DNA from: G963663315 sp963665165
GTDB taxonomy: Bacteria; Pseudomonadota; Gammaproteobacteria; Arenicellales; Poriferihabitantaceae
DNA: 64,000 nt
Direction: 5' to 3'
Assembly (NCBI GenBank): GCA_963665165.1
Contig: OY761989.1
Coordinates: 124,001 to 188,000, forward strand
Positions within the stretch are counted from its first letter, which is position 1. Every line of letters starts with the position of its first letter. Below the pieces are notes generated by a model, which was given only the letters and a program-made list of their open reading frames with translations, ran no database searches and was not told the DNA's origin. The position numbers and the translations under genes are program-made. Positions 34,424 through 42,580 of the stretch are shown here, piece by piece.

Positions 34424-35038
34424 TCAGCGATCCGGGGAAAGCGAGCACTGCCCGCGATCCGGGTTCGGCTCAACCTCGGCCAGATCGAGAATCCGCTTCA
34501 ATTCACTGGCGCCTCCCGTGTATTGACCGTCAATCCATATCTGCGGCACGGTGACCGGGGTTTTGGGACCGATGATCGGTTTTACCCTTGCCAGCATTTC
34601 ATACAGTGAGCGAGGGTCCTTGACGACATCATGGTACTCATATTCAAGCTGCGCCTGTTCCAGATATTCCTTCGCGTGAACACAATGGGGGCAGGTGGCC
34701 TTGCCGAAGATATGGTTACCCTGCATCCTCGTTCCACCGACGGCCCGCTCAATCACCGCCTGGGTCAACACTCCCCGGTTGAGCGCCGCGCCCTGGGAAA
34801 CCATTTTGCCGTCAACCAGTACAATCGGGGCATGCCAGCCGCCTTTGGGCAGGGGTTTCCACCACTCACTGAGCCAGTCGCGCATTTCAAGCGCCACATC
34901 GATCCCGCTCAAATCGGAATCGATACAATCCTGGATGATGTCTTTGGTCAATGAACATTCCCCGCACGGAATATTGACCTTGAATGGCCCCCACGCGCCC
35001 GCCCAACGGAACACGGTTATATTGACCGGCTTGTTCAT
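34424..35038 (-). CDS. Glutaredoxin with an additional N-terminal thioredoxin-like domain
   Basis: A 204-residue protein with two thiol domains. The C-terminal half is a glutaredoxin with CPHC at residues 116-119, TVPQIWIDG (cis-Pro) and YTGGASEL. The N-terminal half (1-100) also looks thioredoxin-like: CGEC at 25-28 and a cis-Pro-like APIVLVDGKMVSQGAAL. The pairing is unusual, and I do not recognise a named family. It is likely cytoplasmic. It is last in a minus-strand group, 61 bases after the hydantoinase A gene, and converges on the amine dehydrogenase. Confidence 0.7.
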   Translation of the reverse strand: MNKPVNITVFRWAGAWGPFKVNIPCGECSLTKDIIQDCIDSDLSGIDVALEMRDWLSEWWKPLPKGGWHAPIVLVDGKMVSQGAALNRGVLTQAVIERAVGGTRMQGNHIFGKATCPHCVHAKEYLEQAQLEYEYHDVVKDPRSLYEMLARVKPIIGPKTPVTVPQIWIDGQYTGGASELKRILDLAEVEPNPDRGQCSLSPDR

Positions 35039-35099
35039 GATTGAAACTCCGATTATTTACAGGATGTGCAGGGTGAGTATACCTGAACCGCGCCAGCAA

Positions 35100-37109
35100 T
35101 CACTGCATCAGGCAATTCGGGCGTCCGGAAGCGATGGCGGTGATCCGGGCGCTGACGAACAGTTCACCGTCAATATCATGCCTGACATGATTCGCGTCCC
35201 GCCGGATTCTGGTTTCGACCGAGGTCGCCCCGGCCGCCACGGCCATGTCGTAGGCTTCCTGCCTGGCGATTCTGGTGGCTTCCTCGATCGCCGGTTCCAG
35301 ATTCTCGAACCGGATCGGCTGATCCTTGTGGAACAGGTAAAACACGCCGAATTGAGGCTGGGCCACGGTCACATGGGCGATCTGCACGACGGCGCCGAGC
35401 ACTGCGCCGATAGCATTCGCCGTCTCGGCATTTTCGGGCAAATTCAGGGAAACCTTGAGTTTTTTCGCTACATCCGGGAAATAATCCGCTGCCGGCCCGC
35501 CGACGGCGACAATCGGATAGTCATCTGAAAATTCCAGTTTGAACAGCGGATTCACTTTCGAGGAGCGGCCCTGCCTGAGTACGATGTCGGCCAGCAGCCG
35601 GGTCAGGTTCTGTGATTGCGAATCCGCCAGTTTGCCATGCTGGTTGAGACCGGCTTCAATCAGTTTCTGGCTGATTTTGCTGGTCACCAGATGAAACACT
35701 TCCTGGCAGGGCGACACTGCGTCGCCATCCTTCCAGTTGCCATAGCCATACAGGTGGCGCATCTGCCTGGCCCAGATTTTCGCCCCGAGCCGGGCAGCCT
35801 GACTATCCCAGTGATCGCTCATGCCGAGCACATGGGTTGCGTCTGACGGGGTAAATCCACTGTAAATCACCAGTCCCATCCGTTCCATTCTGGCAACCGC
35901 CCGGAGCATGCTCCGATTATCGTTGATCAGCGTTTCAAGTTCGAGCGGTCCTTGCTGCAACTTCTCCCAGGTTTGTTGCTCGATTTCACTCAGCTGCCGC
36001 AGCAACACTTCATTTTTCTGCAGCGGCAGAGCGAATTTGTTGTTTCTCGGGCTGGGTGAACCGCTTTCCTGCCGCTCGATGGCCGACATTACCTCCGGGA
36101 ACTGGTGCGCCAGCAGGCTCATCGGCACCACCCTGCGTCCGGAGATATTCAACCCGGACCTGAATCCGAGTTCGCTATCGCCGCCCAGGCCAATCGAAAA
36201 CACCCGGATGGCCTCAACCATCGGTTGCCAGGCGCCGATCCGGGCGCCGTCTTCACACAGCTCTGGTTGACCATCGGTGACAATGGCGATATCGGTGGTG
36301 GTTCCACCCATATCGACAACGATGGCGTTTTTCTGCCCGCTCAGGGCACAGGCCCCGATCACGCTGGCCGCAGGCCCGGAAAGGACGGTGGCAACCGGCT
36401 GCAAGCGGGCGGTATGCGCGTTGACCAACGAGCCGTCCCCTTTGACGATCATCAACGGCGCTTCGATTCCTTTTTCGTTCAGTATGGTTTCCACTGAATC
36501 GATCAGCAATTGAATGTACAGGATCATCCGTGCATTGAGGGCAGCAGTCAGCGCCCTCCTCGGGGCGCCCAGATTTGAAGCCAGTTCATGCCCGCAGGCA
36601 GCGGGTTTGCCGGTTAGTTCATGGACCAGGTCACGAAGCTGTTTTTCATGAGTGGGGTTGCGAGTCCCGAACATGCCGGATATCGCGAATGCGGAAACCC
36701 GGTCATTCTGTTCCAGAATCCTGTTTCTGGCAAATTCGATGTCCAGCGGTTTCAACTTCTCACCGATCGCGTCATGACCACCAACGATCAGGGAAATCAG
36801 GTCCCGGTCCACGATCTCTGTCAGCCCGCTTTTATCCACCTGGGCCTGGTTGTAGCCTGGCAACAGGACTCCGACCGGCGACCCGCGCCCCTCAACCACC
36901 GAGTTCGTGGATAAAGTAGTGGAAAGCGCAACGAGATTGACCTCCGCGATACAGGACGGCGGCAAATTCGAAATCGCATTGCCGATACCGATGGTCAGAT
37001 CGAAACTGGTTGTCAGGCTTTTGTTCCTTGCCAGTACGGACTGATTTTCATCCACGATCACCGCGTCCGTATAGGTGCCTCCGGTATCGATCCCGAGTTG
37101 ATATGCCAT
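35100..37109 (-). CDS. Hydantoinase/5-oxoprolinase family protein, HyuA-type subunit
   Basis: A 669-residue ASKHA-fold protein of the hydantoinase A/oxoprolinase family, ATP-dependent amidases or acetone carboxylase-like enzymes. The N-terminus has LGIDTGGTYTDAVIVDE; the core has ALSTTLSTNSVVEGRG and the second phosphate loop VVDMGGTTTDIAIV. A HyuB-type partner, normally adjacent, is missing in the window. The reaction cannot be assigned. The ATG at 37109 follows a terminator hairpin, so it is probably transcribed separately from fccB, with the glutaredoxin gene downstream. Confidence 0.8.
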   Translation of the reverse strand: MAYQLGIDTGGTYTDAVIVDENQSVLARNKSLTTSFDLTIGIGNAISNLPPSCIAEVNLVALSTTLSTNSVVEGRGSPVGVLLPGYNQAQVDKSGLTEIVDRDLISLIVGGHDAIGEKLKPLDIEFARNRILEQNDRVSAFAISGMFGTRNPTHEKQLRDLVHELTGKPAACGHELASNLGAPRRALTAALNARMILYIQLLIDSVETILNEKGIEAPLMIVKGDGSLVNAHTARLQPVATVLSGPAASVIGACALSGQKNAIVVDMGGTTTDIAIVTDGQPELCEDGARIGAWQPMVEAIRVFSIGLGGDSELGFRSGLNISGRRVVPMSLLAHQFPEVMSAIERQESGSPSPRNNKFALPLQKNEVLLRQLSEIEQQTWEKLQQGPLELETLINDNRSMLRAVARMERMGLVIYSGFTPSDATHVLGMSDHWDSQAARLGAKIWARQMRHLYGYGNWKDGDAVSPCQEVFHLVTSKISQKLIEAGLNQHGKLADSQSQNLTRLLADIVLRQGRSSKVNPLFKLEFSDDYPIVAVGGPAADYFPDVAKKLKVSLNLPENAETANAIGAVLGAVVQIAHVTVAQPQFGVFYLFHKDQPIRFENLEPAIEEATRIARQEAYDMAVAAGATSVETRIRRDANHVRHDIDGELFVSARITAIASGRPNCLMQ

Positions 37110-37230
37110 GACAGTTACAATGAGATATGAATCGGGCCTGGCAATGCCGCTTTGAAATCAAAAAACCGCCATGCCCGACCTGTCCCGCCGCTTCGATGCA
37201 GCAACCCGGGTCACGGTCAGCCTGGAGAAA

Positions 37231-37257
37231 CGGGCGCGGGACCGGTGACCGCGCCCG
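37231..37257 (-). terminator. Intrinsic terminator after fccB
   Basis: A 9-bp perfect GC-rich stem (CGGGCGCGG and CCGCGCCCG) with a 9-base loop lies 13 bases past the fccB stop. TTTCT follows on the minus strand and ATTTTAT on the other. It separates the sulfide dehydrogenase genes from the HyuA gene. Confidence 0.65.
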
Positions 37258-37270
37258 ATTTTATACCGGA

Positions 37271-38536
37271 TCAGCCGAACATGTCAGCAGAAATGCCTTC
37301 ATACCAGCCAAGAGACTCCTCATAAGTCGCCTTGCGCAACTCGGCGGTCTCACCGACCTGTGAGATGAACCCGTCTATTTTCGCGATTTTCTCATCCGTC
37401 GCCTTGTAGGTAGCGCCGACCTTGACACCGTCATCGGTCTCGATAAGCGACCAGCAGGTATTGGAGAACCGGGCCGGGAAGACATCCGACCCGCTCAGGG
37501 CGCCCCGTATCGCCATGGCGCATACCTTGGCCTGACTGTTGGCCGAAAAGCCGGATTTGGGCATATCGCCCTGCTGCGAGGCATCACCCAGCACATGGAT
37601 GTTTTCATCCATCCGGCTCTGCATTGTGTGCGGAACAACGGGCGCCCATCCGGCCTCGTTGGTAATCCCCGCAACTTCGGCGATACGCCCGGCCTTTTGA
37701 GCCGGAATCACGTTGCATACATCCACTTTGGTGGCCTCACCGTCGACCACTACTTCCATTGAGTCGGGGCGCACCTCAATCTGCCGGTCACCGAATTCCG
37801 GCCAGATTCGCTCGACCATGCCCGGATAATGGCGTTTCCATCCATCCTCGAAAAGGGCTTGTTTGGAAAACTTCTGTTTCGGATCAACGATCAGGATTTT
37901 CGCCGTCGGGTTCTTTTGCTTCAACACATGGGCAACCATTGATATCCGTTCATAGGGTCCCGGCGGGCAGCGAAACGGGTTCGTCGGCGGCACCATGCAG
38001 TAGACGCCGCCCTCAGGCATCGCTTCGACCTGGGCTTTCAGGAGTTGCGTCTGCGACCCGGCCTTGTAGGCATGCGGCATCTGATTCTGCGCCGACAGAT
38101 CCCAGCCCGGCACGGACCCGGATTTGAAATCGATTCCCGGGGACAGCACCAGCCGGTCGTAGGAAAGGCTGCCACCGCCAGCGAGCGCAACGGTGCGGGC
38201 GTCGGGGTCGACACCTACAGCCCAGTCATGAACGACATTGATTCCATAATCGCTCGCCAGGGCGCCGTAGCTGTGTCCGATCGAATCGAAGTCACGAAAG
38301 CCTCCGATATAGAGATTCGAGAAAAAACACGAATAATAGGCTTTGGAGGAGTCAACCAGGGTCACGTCAATCGCACCCCCGGAATCCTTGGCGATATAGC
38401 GCGCCGCCGTGGCTCCGCCAGCGCCGCCGCCGACCACGACTACACGCGGCCGCCCCTGACCCAGTACTGCCGGCGCAGATAGCGCTGCCGAAACAGTAAC
38501 GGCCGAGGCGAGAAGTTGTCTTCTGTTCAATTTCAT
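37271..38536 (-). CDS. fccB: Flavocytochrome c sulfide dehydrogenase, flavoprotein subunit
   Basis: FccB (SoxF-like) oxidises sulfide in the periplasm and passes electrons to its cytochrome subunit. The 421-residue protein begins with a Tat signal (NRRQLLAS, then a hydrophobic stretch). The FAD-binding VVVVGGGAGGATAARYI follows. The flavin-linking Cys lies in YYSCFFSNLYIGG (Cys70), and the redox cysteines are present in NPFRCPPGPYERISM and FSNTCWSLI. All features needed for activity are there. It lies 17 bases downstream of the diheme cytochrome gene, with a terminator after it. Confidence 0.9.
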   Translation of the reverse strand: MKLNRRQLLASAVTVSAALSAPAVLGQGRPRVVVVGGGAGGATAARYIAKDSGGAIDVTLVDSSKAYYSCFFSNLYIGGFRDFDSIGHSYGALASDYGINVVHDWAVGVDPDARTVALAGGGSLSYDRLVLSPGIDFKSGSVPGWDLSAQNQMPHAYKAGSQTQLLKAQVEAMPEGGVYCMVPPTNPFRCPPGPYERISMVAHVLKQKNPTAKILIVDPKQKFSKQALFEDGWKRHYPGMVERIWPEFGDRQIEVRPDSMEVVVDGEATKVDVCNVIPAQKAGRIAEVAGITNEAGWAPVVPHTMQSRMDENIHVLGDASQQGDMPKSGFSANSQAKVCAMAIRGALSGSDVFPARFSNTCWSLIETDDGVKVGATYKATDEKIAKIDGFISQVGETAELRKATYEESLGWYEGISADMFG

Positions 38537-38553
38537 ATTTCCCTCCTTCGGAT

Positions 38554-39321
38554 TTACGGTTGGTTATTCAAATTCCGGAAATACGCGGCTAACGAGGCAA
38601 TCTCTTCGTCAGACAATCGGGCAGCAATCATCTGCATTGCCGGATGGACACGCTTCCCGTTCTTGTACGCCTGCAAGGTTATCACGAAATCATCCACCGG
38701 CCAACTTGTGATGGAGGGGATCCCGGCATCCACCCCGTCGCTGCGGTGGCAGGTTGTGCATTCGCTCGCCAGATAGGCGCCGTATTGCGGATTCCCCGGG
38801 ACCCGCAGGATCTCCGGGTCGAGGCCGAATTCAGCCGCTGTCATGGTTGGTTGCGCCGCGGGAGCATCGGCCAGGGAACCCGAGAACGTGCGCAGCCAGG
38901 CCAGCAGATCCGCCCGATCATCGGCTGTCGGCATGCCGCCGAAACTCATCCGCGTCTGCGGCGCCACGGTTGCCGGGCTTGCCAGAAAGGCGTCCAGTGT
39001 CCGCTCGTCCCAGACCAGGCCGTTCGCCCCTGCGTCCCTGAGCGCACGGGAATAGGTAAAATCCGTGGCCGAACCGGCCCGGCGACCGAAGATTCCGTTC
39101 AAATGAGGTCCGACCCGGTGCCCGGCGCCCTGACCGGCCTGATGGCAACGTTTGCATTGCTGGTAAAGTTCGGCCCCGCGTTTCGCGTCCGCCCCCCATG
39201 CGCCCGCTGCCGTGAACACGGTCAGCGCCAGCGCCGACGCCGCCAGCAGAATACCGCGGCGCACCCTGTCCGGATGCCTGGTCTCCGCTTTGACGGTTGC
39301 TCTGCTCCGCTTGTGTTTCAT
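38554..39321 (-). CDS. Diheme c-type cytochrome, fused class I and FccA-like domains
   Basis: A 255-residue secreted protein, with a basic N-terminus and hydrophobic signal ending near AWGA (residues 41-44). The first heme site CKRCH (56-60) is in a cytochrome c2/c550-like domain (GHRVGPHLNGIFGRRAG, later a Met in RMSFGGMP). The second site CTTCH (188-192) is in a domain like the FccA subunit (CTTCHRSDGVDAGIPSI ... YFRNLNNQP). It is directly upstream of fccB by 17 bases, so it should be the electron acceptor of sulfide dehydrogenase. The extra class I domain may replace a separate soluble cytochrome. Confidence 0.85.
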   Translation of the reverse strand: MKHKRSRATVKAETRHPDRVRRGILLAASALALTVFTAAGAWGADAKRGAELYQQCKRCHQAGQGAGHRVGPHLNGIFGRRAGSATDFTYSRALRDAGANGLVWDERTLDAFLASPATVAPQTRMSFGGMPTADDRADLLAWLRTFSGSLADAPAAQPTMTAAEFGLDPEILRVPGNPQYGAYLASECTTCHRSDGVDAGIPSITSWPVDDFVITLQAYKNGKRVHPAMQMIAARLSDEEIASLAAYFRNLNNQP

Positions 39322-39345
39322 CTGTGTATCCGGTAAACGATGTAT

Positions 39346-40047
39346 TCAGCCGCCCAGCCGGGCCGCAATACTGGAATAAAAAGCCGCCATATGAAATCTG
39401 GCGTGATCAGGCCGATACCTGAACCGCAATCCTTCCGGGCAGGCCAGCCTGGCTGCGCAGCCCTCGTTCAAACACGAATTTCGCGGATCGCTCTTCAGGT
39501 AGCCGTAACATCGTTCGACGTCATAGTACTGTCCGGTAAACGCGTCAACCGGACAATGGCTCAGACACGGCTGGTCCGGGCACCTCGCACATATATCCTG
39601 ATCCACTTCGGTCTCGACCGTGGCCATGCCATCCGGCACAGTCGGGAAAGCGACCGCGAACCGGTAGGCATGCCACAGACCGTATCGCGGATGAATCAGC
39701 ATCCCGAGCCTTGAAGAATACAGCGATTCCGATCTCGAAGCCCATTGCAAAAACGGCCGGTACGGCGGCTCACCGAACGGAAACAACGCCAGACCGCCGA
39801 ACCGGTCTGCGATCCGGTTCCCGATTCTCTCGCTCCAGCGATCCAGCGGTTGCGGGTTTCCGTCCAGGTACTCATCAGAAGCGGAGAAACATTCCCACAG
39901 GGAGGATCCCGCATTGCCGAACAAAATCAGCGATTGCGCGGCATCGGCTCCGATGTCAGGTACATTGTCCTGATCGGCAACGATAAAACCGCCGCGCGCA
40001 ACCAGCCCGTATTGACCGGCATAATCCAGTATGTCATTGAGCGTCAT
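39346..40047 (-). CDS. 4Fe-4S protein, QueG/MMACHC-like, function unknown
   Basis: A 233-residue protein with a Cys motif CARCPDQPCLSHCPVDAF near residue 160, followed by CYGYLKS, NSCLNEGCAARLACP. The N-terminal part (DILDYAGQYGL, LILFGNAGSSLWECF, PFGEPPYRPFLQWA) resembles the cobalamin-binding-type domain next to a ferredoxin module seen in QueG-like proteins and cobalamin chaperones. I do not assign a reaction. It lies 24 bases upstream of the cytochrome gene on the same strand, so it may be co-expressed with fccB. Confidence 0.6.
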   Translation of the reverse strand: MTLNDILDYAGQYGLVARGGFIVADQDNVPDIGADAAQSLILFGNAGSSLWECFSASDEYLDGNPQPLDRWSERIGNRIADRFGGLALFPFGEPPYRPFLQWASRSESLYSSRLGMLIHPRYGLWHAYRFAVAFPTVPDGMATVETEVDQDICARCPDQPCLSHCPVDAFTGQYYDVERCYGYLKSDPRNSCLNEGCAARLACPEGLRFRYRPDHARFHMAAFYSSIAARLGG

Positions 40048-40162
40048 GGCTGGTTTGATGTTAGTATAAAACCGGTTTTTGGCAAAATGATGATTGCCCT
40101 CACATTACCAGAAAAGCAACCGCAAAATCACCCGGAGTTTTGAAACACGACAGGTTACAATC

Positions 40163-40738
40163 ATGCAACCAGACCAGCTGAACCGTGGAAACATCGTAGC
40201 GTTTCTCACGGATATTTTTGACCGCAAGGGCGCCGATTCCTATCTGGGAGAGGAAGTCACAATGTCCGGACATATGCTTCAGGCCGCCCAAAACGCGGAA
40301 CGCGCCGGTGAACCGGACGCCGTCATCGCCGCGGCCCTGCTTCATGATATCGGACATTACACCGGAGAATTCCCGGAAAATTATATTGATCTCGGCCTCA
40401 ATAACCGCCATGAATCAATGGGAGCGGCGATTCTGGAGAATTTTTTCCCCGAGGAAGTCACGCAACCGGTCAGATGGCACGTTGAAGCGAAAAGGTATCT
40501 GTGCGCAGTGGAACCCGATTATTTTTCCGGGTTGTCCGAGGCCTCCGTGAAAACCCTCGAACTCCAGGGCGGCCCGATGAATTTGCAGGAAATCAGGGAA
40601 TTCGAAAAAAATCCGCATTTACAGGCTATTCTCCGGGTCAGACGCTATGACGACGGCGGCAAGGTCCCCGGAACGGTCACACCTGCCCTCAGTCATTACA
40701 TGAAGATCGTCCAGCAGGTACTGGACGACAGTGGGTAG
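40163..40738 (+). CDS. HD-domain mixed-valent diiron oxygenase, PhnZ/TmpB-like
   Basis: PhnZ and TmpB cleave or oxidise the C-P linked carbon of hydroxylated phosphonates. This 191-residue protein shows all the metal and substrate residues in order: Tyr27 and Glu30 (SYLGEE), His37, His61-Asp62 and His65 (LLHDIGH), His83 (NRHE), His106 and Lys110 (WHVEAK) and Asp163/164. These match the PhnZ positions (Tyr24, Glu27, His34, His58, Asp59, His62, His80, His104, Lys108, Asp161) with an almost constant offset. The partner hydroxylase (PhnY/TmpA) is not in the window. The start at 40163 (MQPDQLN) was preferred to one at 40094. Confidence 0.8.
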   Translation: MQPDQLNRGNIVAFLTDIFDRKGADSYLGEEVTMSGHMLQAAQNAERAGEPDAVIAAALLHDIGHYTGEFPENYIDLGLNNRHESMGAAILENFFPEEVTQPVRWHVEAKRYLCAVEPDYFSGLSEASVKTLELQGGPMNLQEIREFEKNPHLQAILRVRRYDDGGKVPGTVTPALSHYMKIVQQVLDDSG

Positions 40739-40762
40739 CCAGCGGTACGCAGTGGTTGCCGG

Positions 40763-41329
40763 TCAGGTTTTCGCCAGTGTGACTCCGGTCTGGCCCTGAT
40801 ATTTTCCTCCCCGGTCCGCGTAAGACGTTTCACAGACCTCGTCGGATTCGAAGAACAAAACCTGGGCGATGCCTTCGTTGGCATAAATCCTGGCTGGCAG
40901 GGGGGTGGTGTTCGAACACTCCAGCGTCACATAACCTTCCCATTCCGGCTCGAACGGGGTCACATTGACGATAATGCCGCAACGCGCGTAAGTGCTCTTG
41001 CCCAGACAGACAGTCAGGACATTCCTGGGGATCCGGAAGTATTCCACCGTTCTGGCGAGCGCGAATGAATTGGGCGGGATGATGCAGACATCCCCGGTGA
41101 AATCGACAAAGCTGTTTTTGTCAAACTGCTTCGGGTCGACAATGGCCGAATTGATATTGGTGAATATCTTGAACTCGTCGGAGCACCGGATATCGTAGCC
41201 GTAACTGGACGTGCCGTAGGAAATCCTCCTGTCGCCGTTCGATTCGCGCACCTGCTCTGGCTCGAACGGTTCGATCATTCGATGGTTCCGGGCCATACGC
41301 CGGATCCATTTGTCCGATTTGATGGACAC
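40763..41329 (-). CDS. dcd: dCTP deaminase
   Basis: Dcd converts dCTP to dUTP, the main route to dTTP in many gammaproteobacteria. The 188-residue sequence has SYGTSSYGYDIRCSDEFKIF, the nucleotide-binding LGKSTYARCGIIVNVTPFEPEWEGYVTLECSNTTPLPARIYANEGIAQV and GKYQGQTGVTLAKT. The length is as usual. It lies 2 bases downstream of apbC in a conserved gene order with metG. Confidence 0.95.
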   Translation of the reverse strand: MSIKSDKWIRRMARNHRMIEPFEPEQVRESNGDRRISYGTSSYGYDIRCSDEFKIFTNINSAIVDPKQFDKNSFVDFTGDVCIIPPNSFALARTVEYFRIPRNVLTVCLGKSTYARCGIIVNVTPFEPEWEGYVTLECSNTTPLPARIYANEGIAQVLFFESDEVCETSYADRGGKYQGQTGVTLAKT

Positions 41330-41331
41330 CG

Positions 41332-42405
41332 CTAGTTTTGCTGGATCACGATGTTCGGGAATTTCGAGCTGAAATCCTTTTTGCGCATGGCCAGCTTGGC
41401 GGCGGCATTGCGCGCGATCTTCCGGTAGTTCCGGGCAATCACGCCATCCGGATCCGCAACCACGGTGGGCCTGCCTCCATCCGCGTTTTCCCGGATCTTC
41501 CGGTCCAGGGGCACATCGCCCAGATAATCCGTGCCGTATTGTTCTGCCATACTTTTACCGCCGCCGCTTCCGAATATATGTTCTTCGTGCCCACAGTTGG
41601 AGCAGATATGCGTACTCATATTTTCCACTACGCCCAAAACCGGGATATCCACTTTCTCGAACATCTTGTAGGCCTTGCGGGCATCCAGCAACGCGATATC
41701 CTGCGGAGTGGTGACAATGACCGAACCCGATACCGGTACTTTCTGCGCCAGGGTCAGTTGTGTATCACCCGTTCCAGGGGGCATGTCGACAACCAGGTAA
41801 TCCAGATCGTCCCACTGGGTATCCTTAAGCAGTTGTTCCAGCGCCTGGGTAACCATCGGCCCCCGCCAGATCATCGGTGATTCCTCATCAACCAGGAAAC
41901 CGATCGACATTGCCTGCAAATGGTAGCTGTTCATGGGTTCCAGGGTCTTGCCGTCCTTTGAGGTCGGCTGCCCGCTCACACCGAGCATCCTGGGCTGGCT
42001 CGGGCCATAGATGTCCGCATCCAGAATGCCTACCCTGGCCCCTTCCGCAGACAACGCCAGTGCCAGATTGACGGACAGGGTGGATTTCCCGACACCGCCC
42101 TTGCCGGACGCCACCGCAATGATGTTTTTCACATTCCTGAGCGGCTTGACCCCTTCCTGCACTTCGTGGGAAACCATATTCGAGCCGACTGTCACAGCCG
42201 CTCCCGGCACCGCCTCTTCAACCAGTTTTTGCAGTTCCGGCTCCCAGCTTTTGGCCGGGTAGCCCAGAACGATGTGAATTTCCAGGGAATCCCCGTTTAT
42301 TTCGATTCGGTCAACCGATTTGCCGGAAACCAGACCCTTGCCGGTATGGGGGTCGATCACCCCTTCGAGCAGTGTTTCAACTGACTCCTTACTCATTGCT
42401 GTCAT
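41332..42405 (-). CDS. apbC: Iron-sulfur cluster carrier protein ApbC (Mrp/NBP35)
   Basis: A 357-residue P-loop ATPase that transfers Fe-S clusters. The deviant Walker A ASGKGGVGKSTLSVNLAL, Switch-like LDADIYGPSQPRMLG, VDMPPGTGDTQLTLAQ and the cluster-binding CSNCGHEEHIFGSGGG are seen. An N-terminal MIP18-like domain (VEAVLEGVIDPHTG-like) precedes them. I started at the ATG at 42405; a second ATG is at 42396, and an upstream start at 42477 looks non-coding. It is divergent from metG, and the 175-base gap is AT-rich near 42510-42530. Confidence 0.93.
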   Translation of the reverse strand: MTAMSKESVETLLEGVIDPHTGKGLVSGKSVDRIEINGDSLEIHIVLGYPAKSWEPELQKLVEEAVPGAAVTVGSNMVSHEVQEGVKPLRNVKNIIAVASGKGGVGKSTLSVNLALALSAEGARVGILDADIYGPSQPRMLGVSGQPTSKDGKTLEPMNSYHLQAMSIGFLVDEESPMIWRGPMVTQALEQLLKDTQWDDLDYLVVDMPPGTGDTQLTLAQKVPVSGSVIVTTPQDIALLDARKAYKMFEKVDIPVLGVVENMSTHICSNCGHEEHIFGSGGGKSMAEQYGTDYLGDVPLDRKIRENADGGRPTVVADPDGVIARNYRKIARNAAAKLAMRKKDFSSKFPNIVIQQN

Positions 42406-42517
42406 AGCGCTATAACCCGTTTGGTAAATGCCCGAAGATCGGTGTTGCCGGCAAGTGCGCAGGCCGGCACAGAACAAAGATGGTATTTAAATCCGACCGT
42501 TCAAGGACAACATCAAA

Positions 42518-42523
42518 TATAAT
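42518..42523 (+). promoter_or_regulatory. -10 element (TATAAT) in the apbC/metG gap
   Basis: TATAAT at 42518-42523 in an AT-rich block lies 58 bases before metG. No -35 with good spacing was found, so this is a weak call. Confidence 0.3.
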
Positions 42524-42580
42524 ATTGTATCCCAATACGATCACCACCTGACGCAATTTTATCTGATTCCCAAGGTTCCC

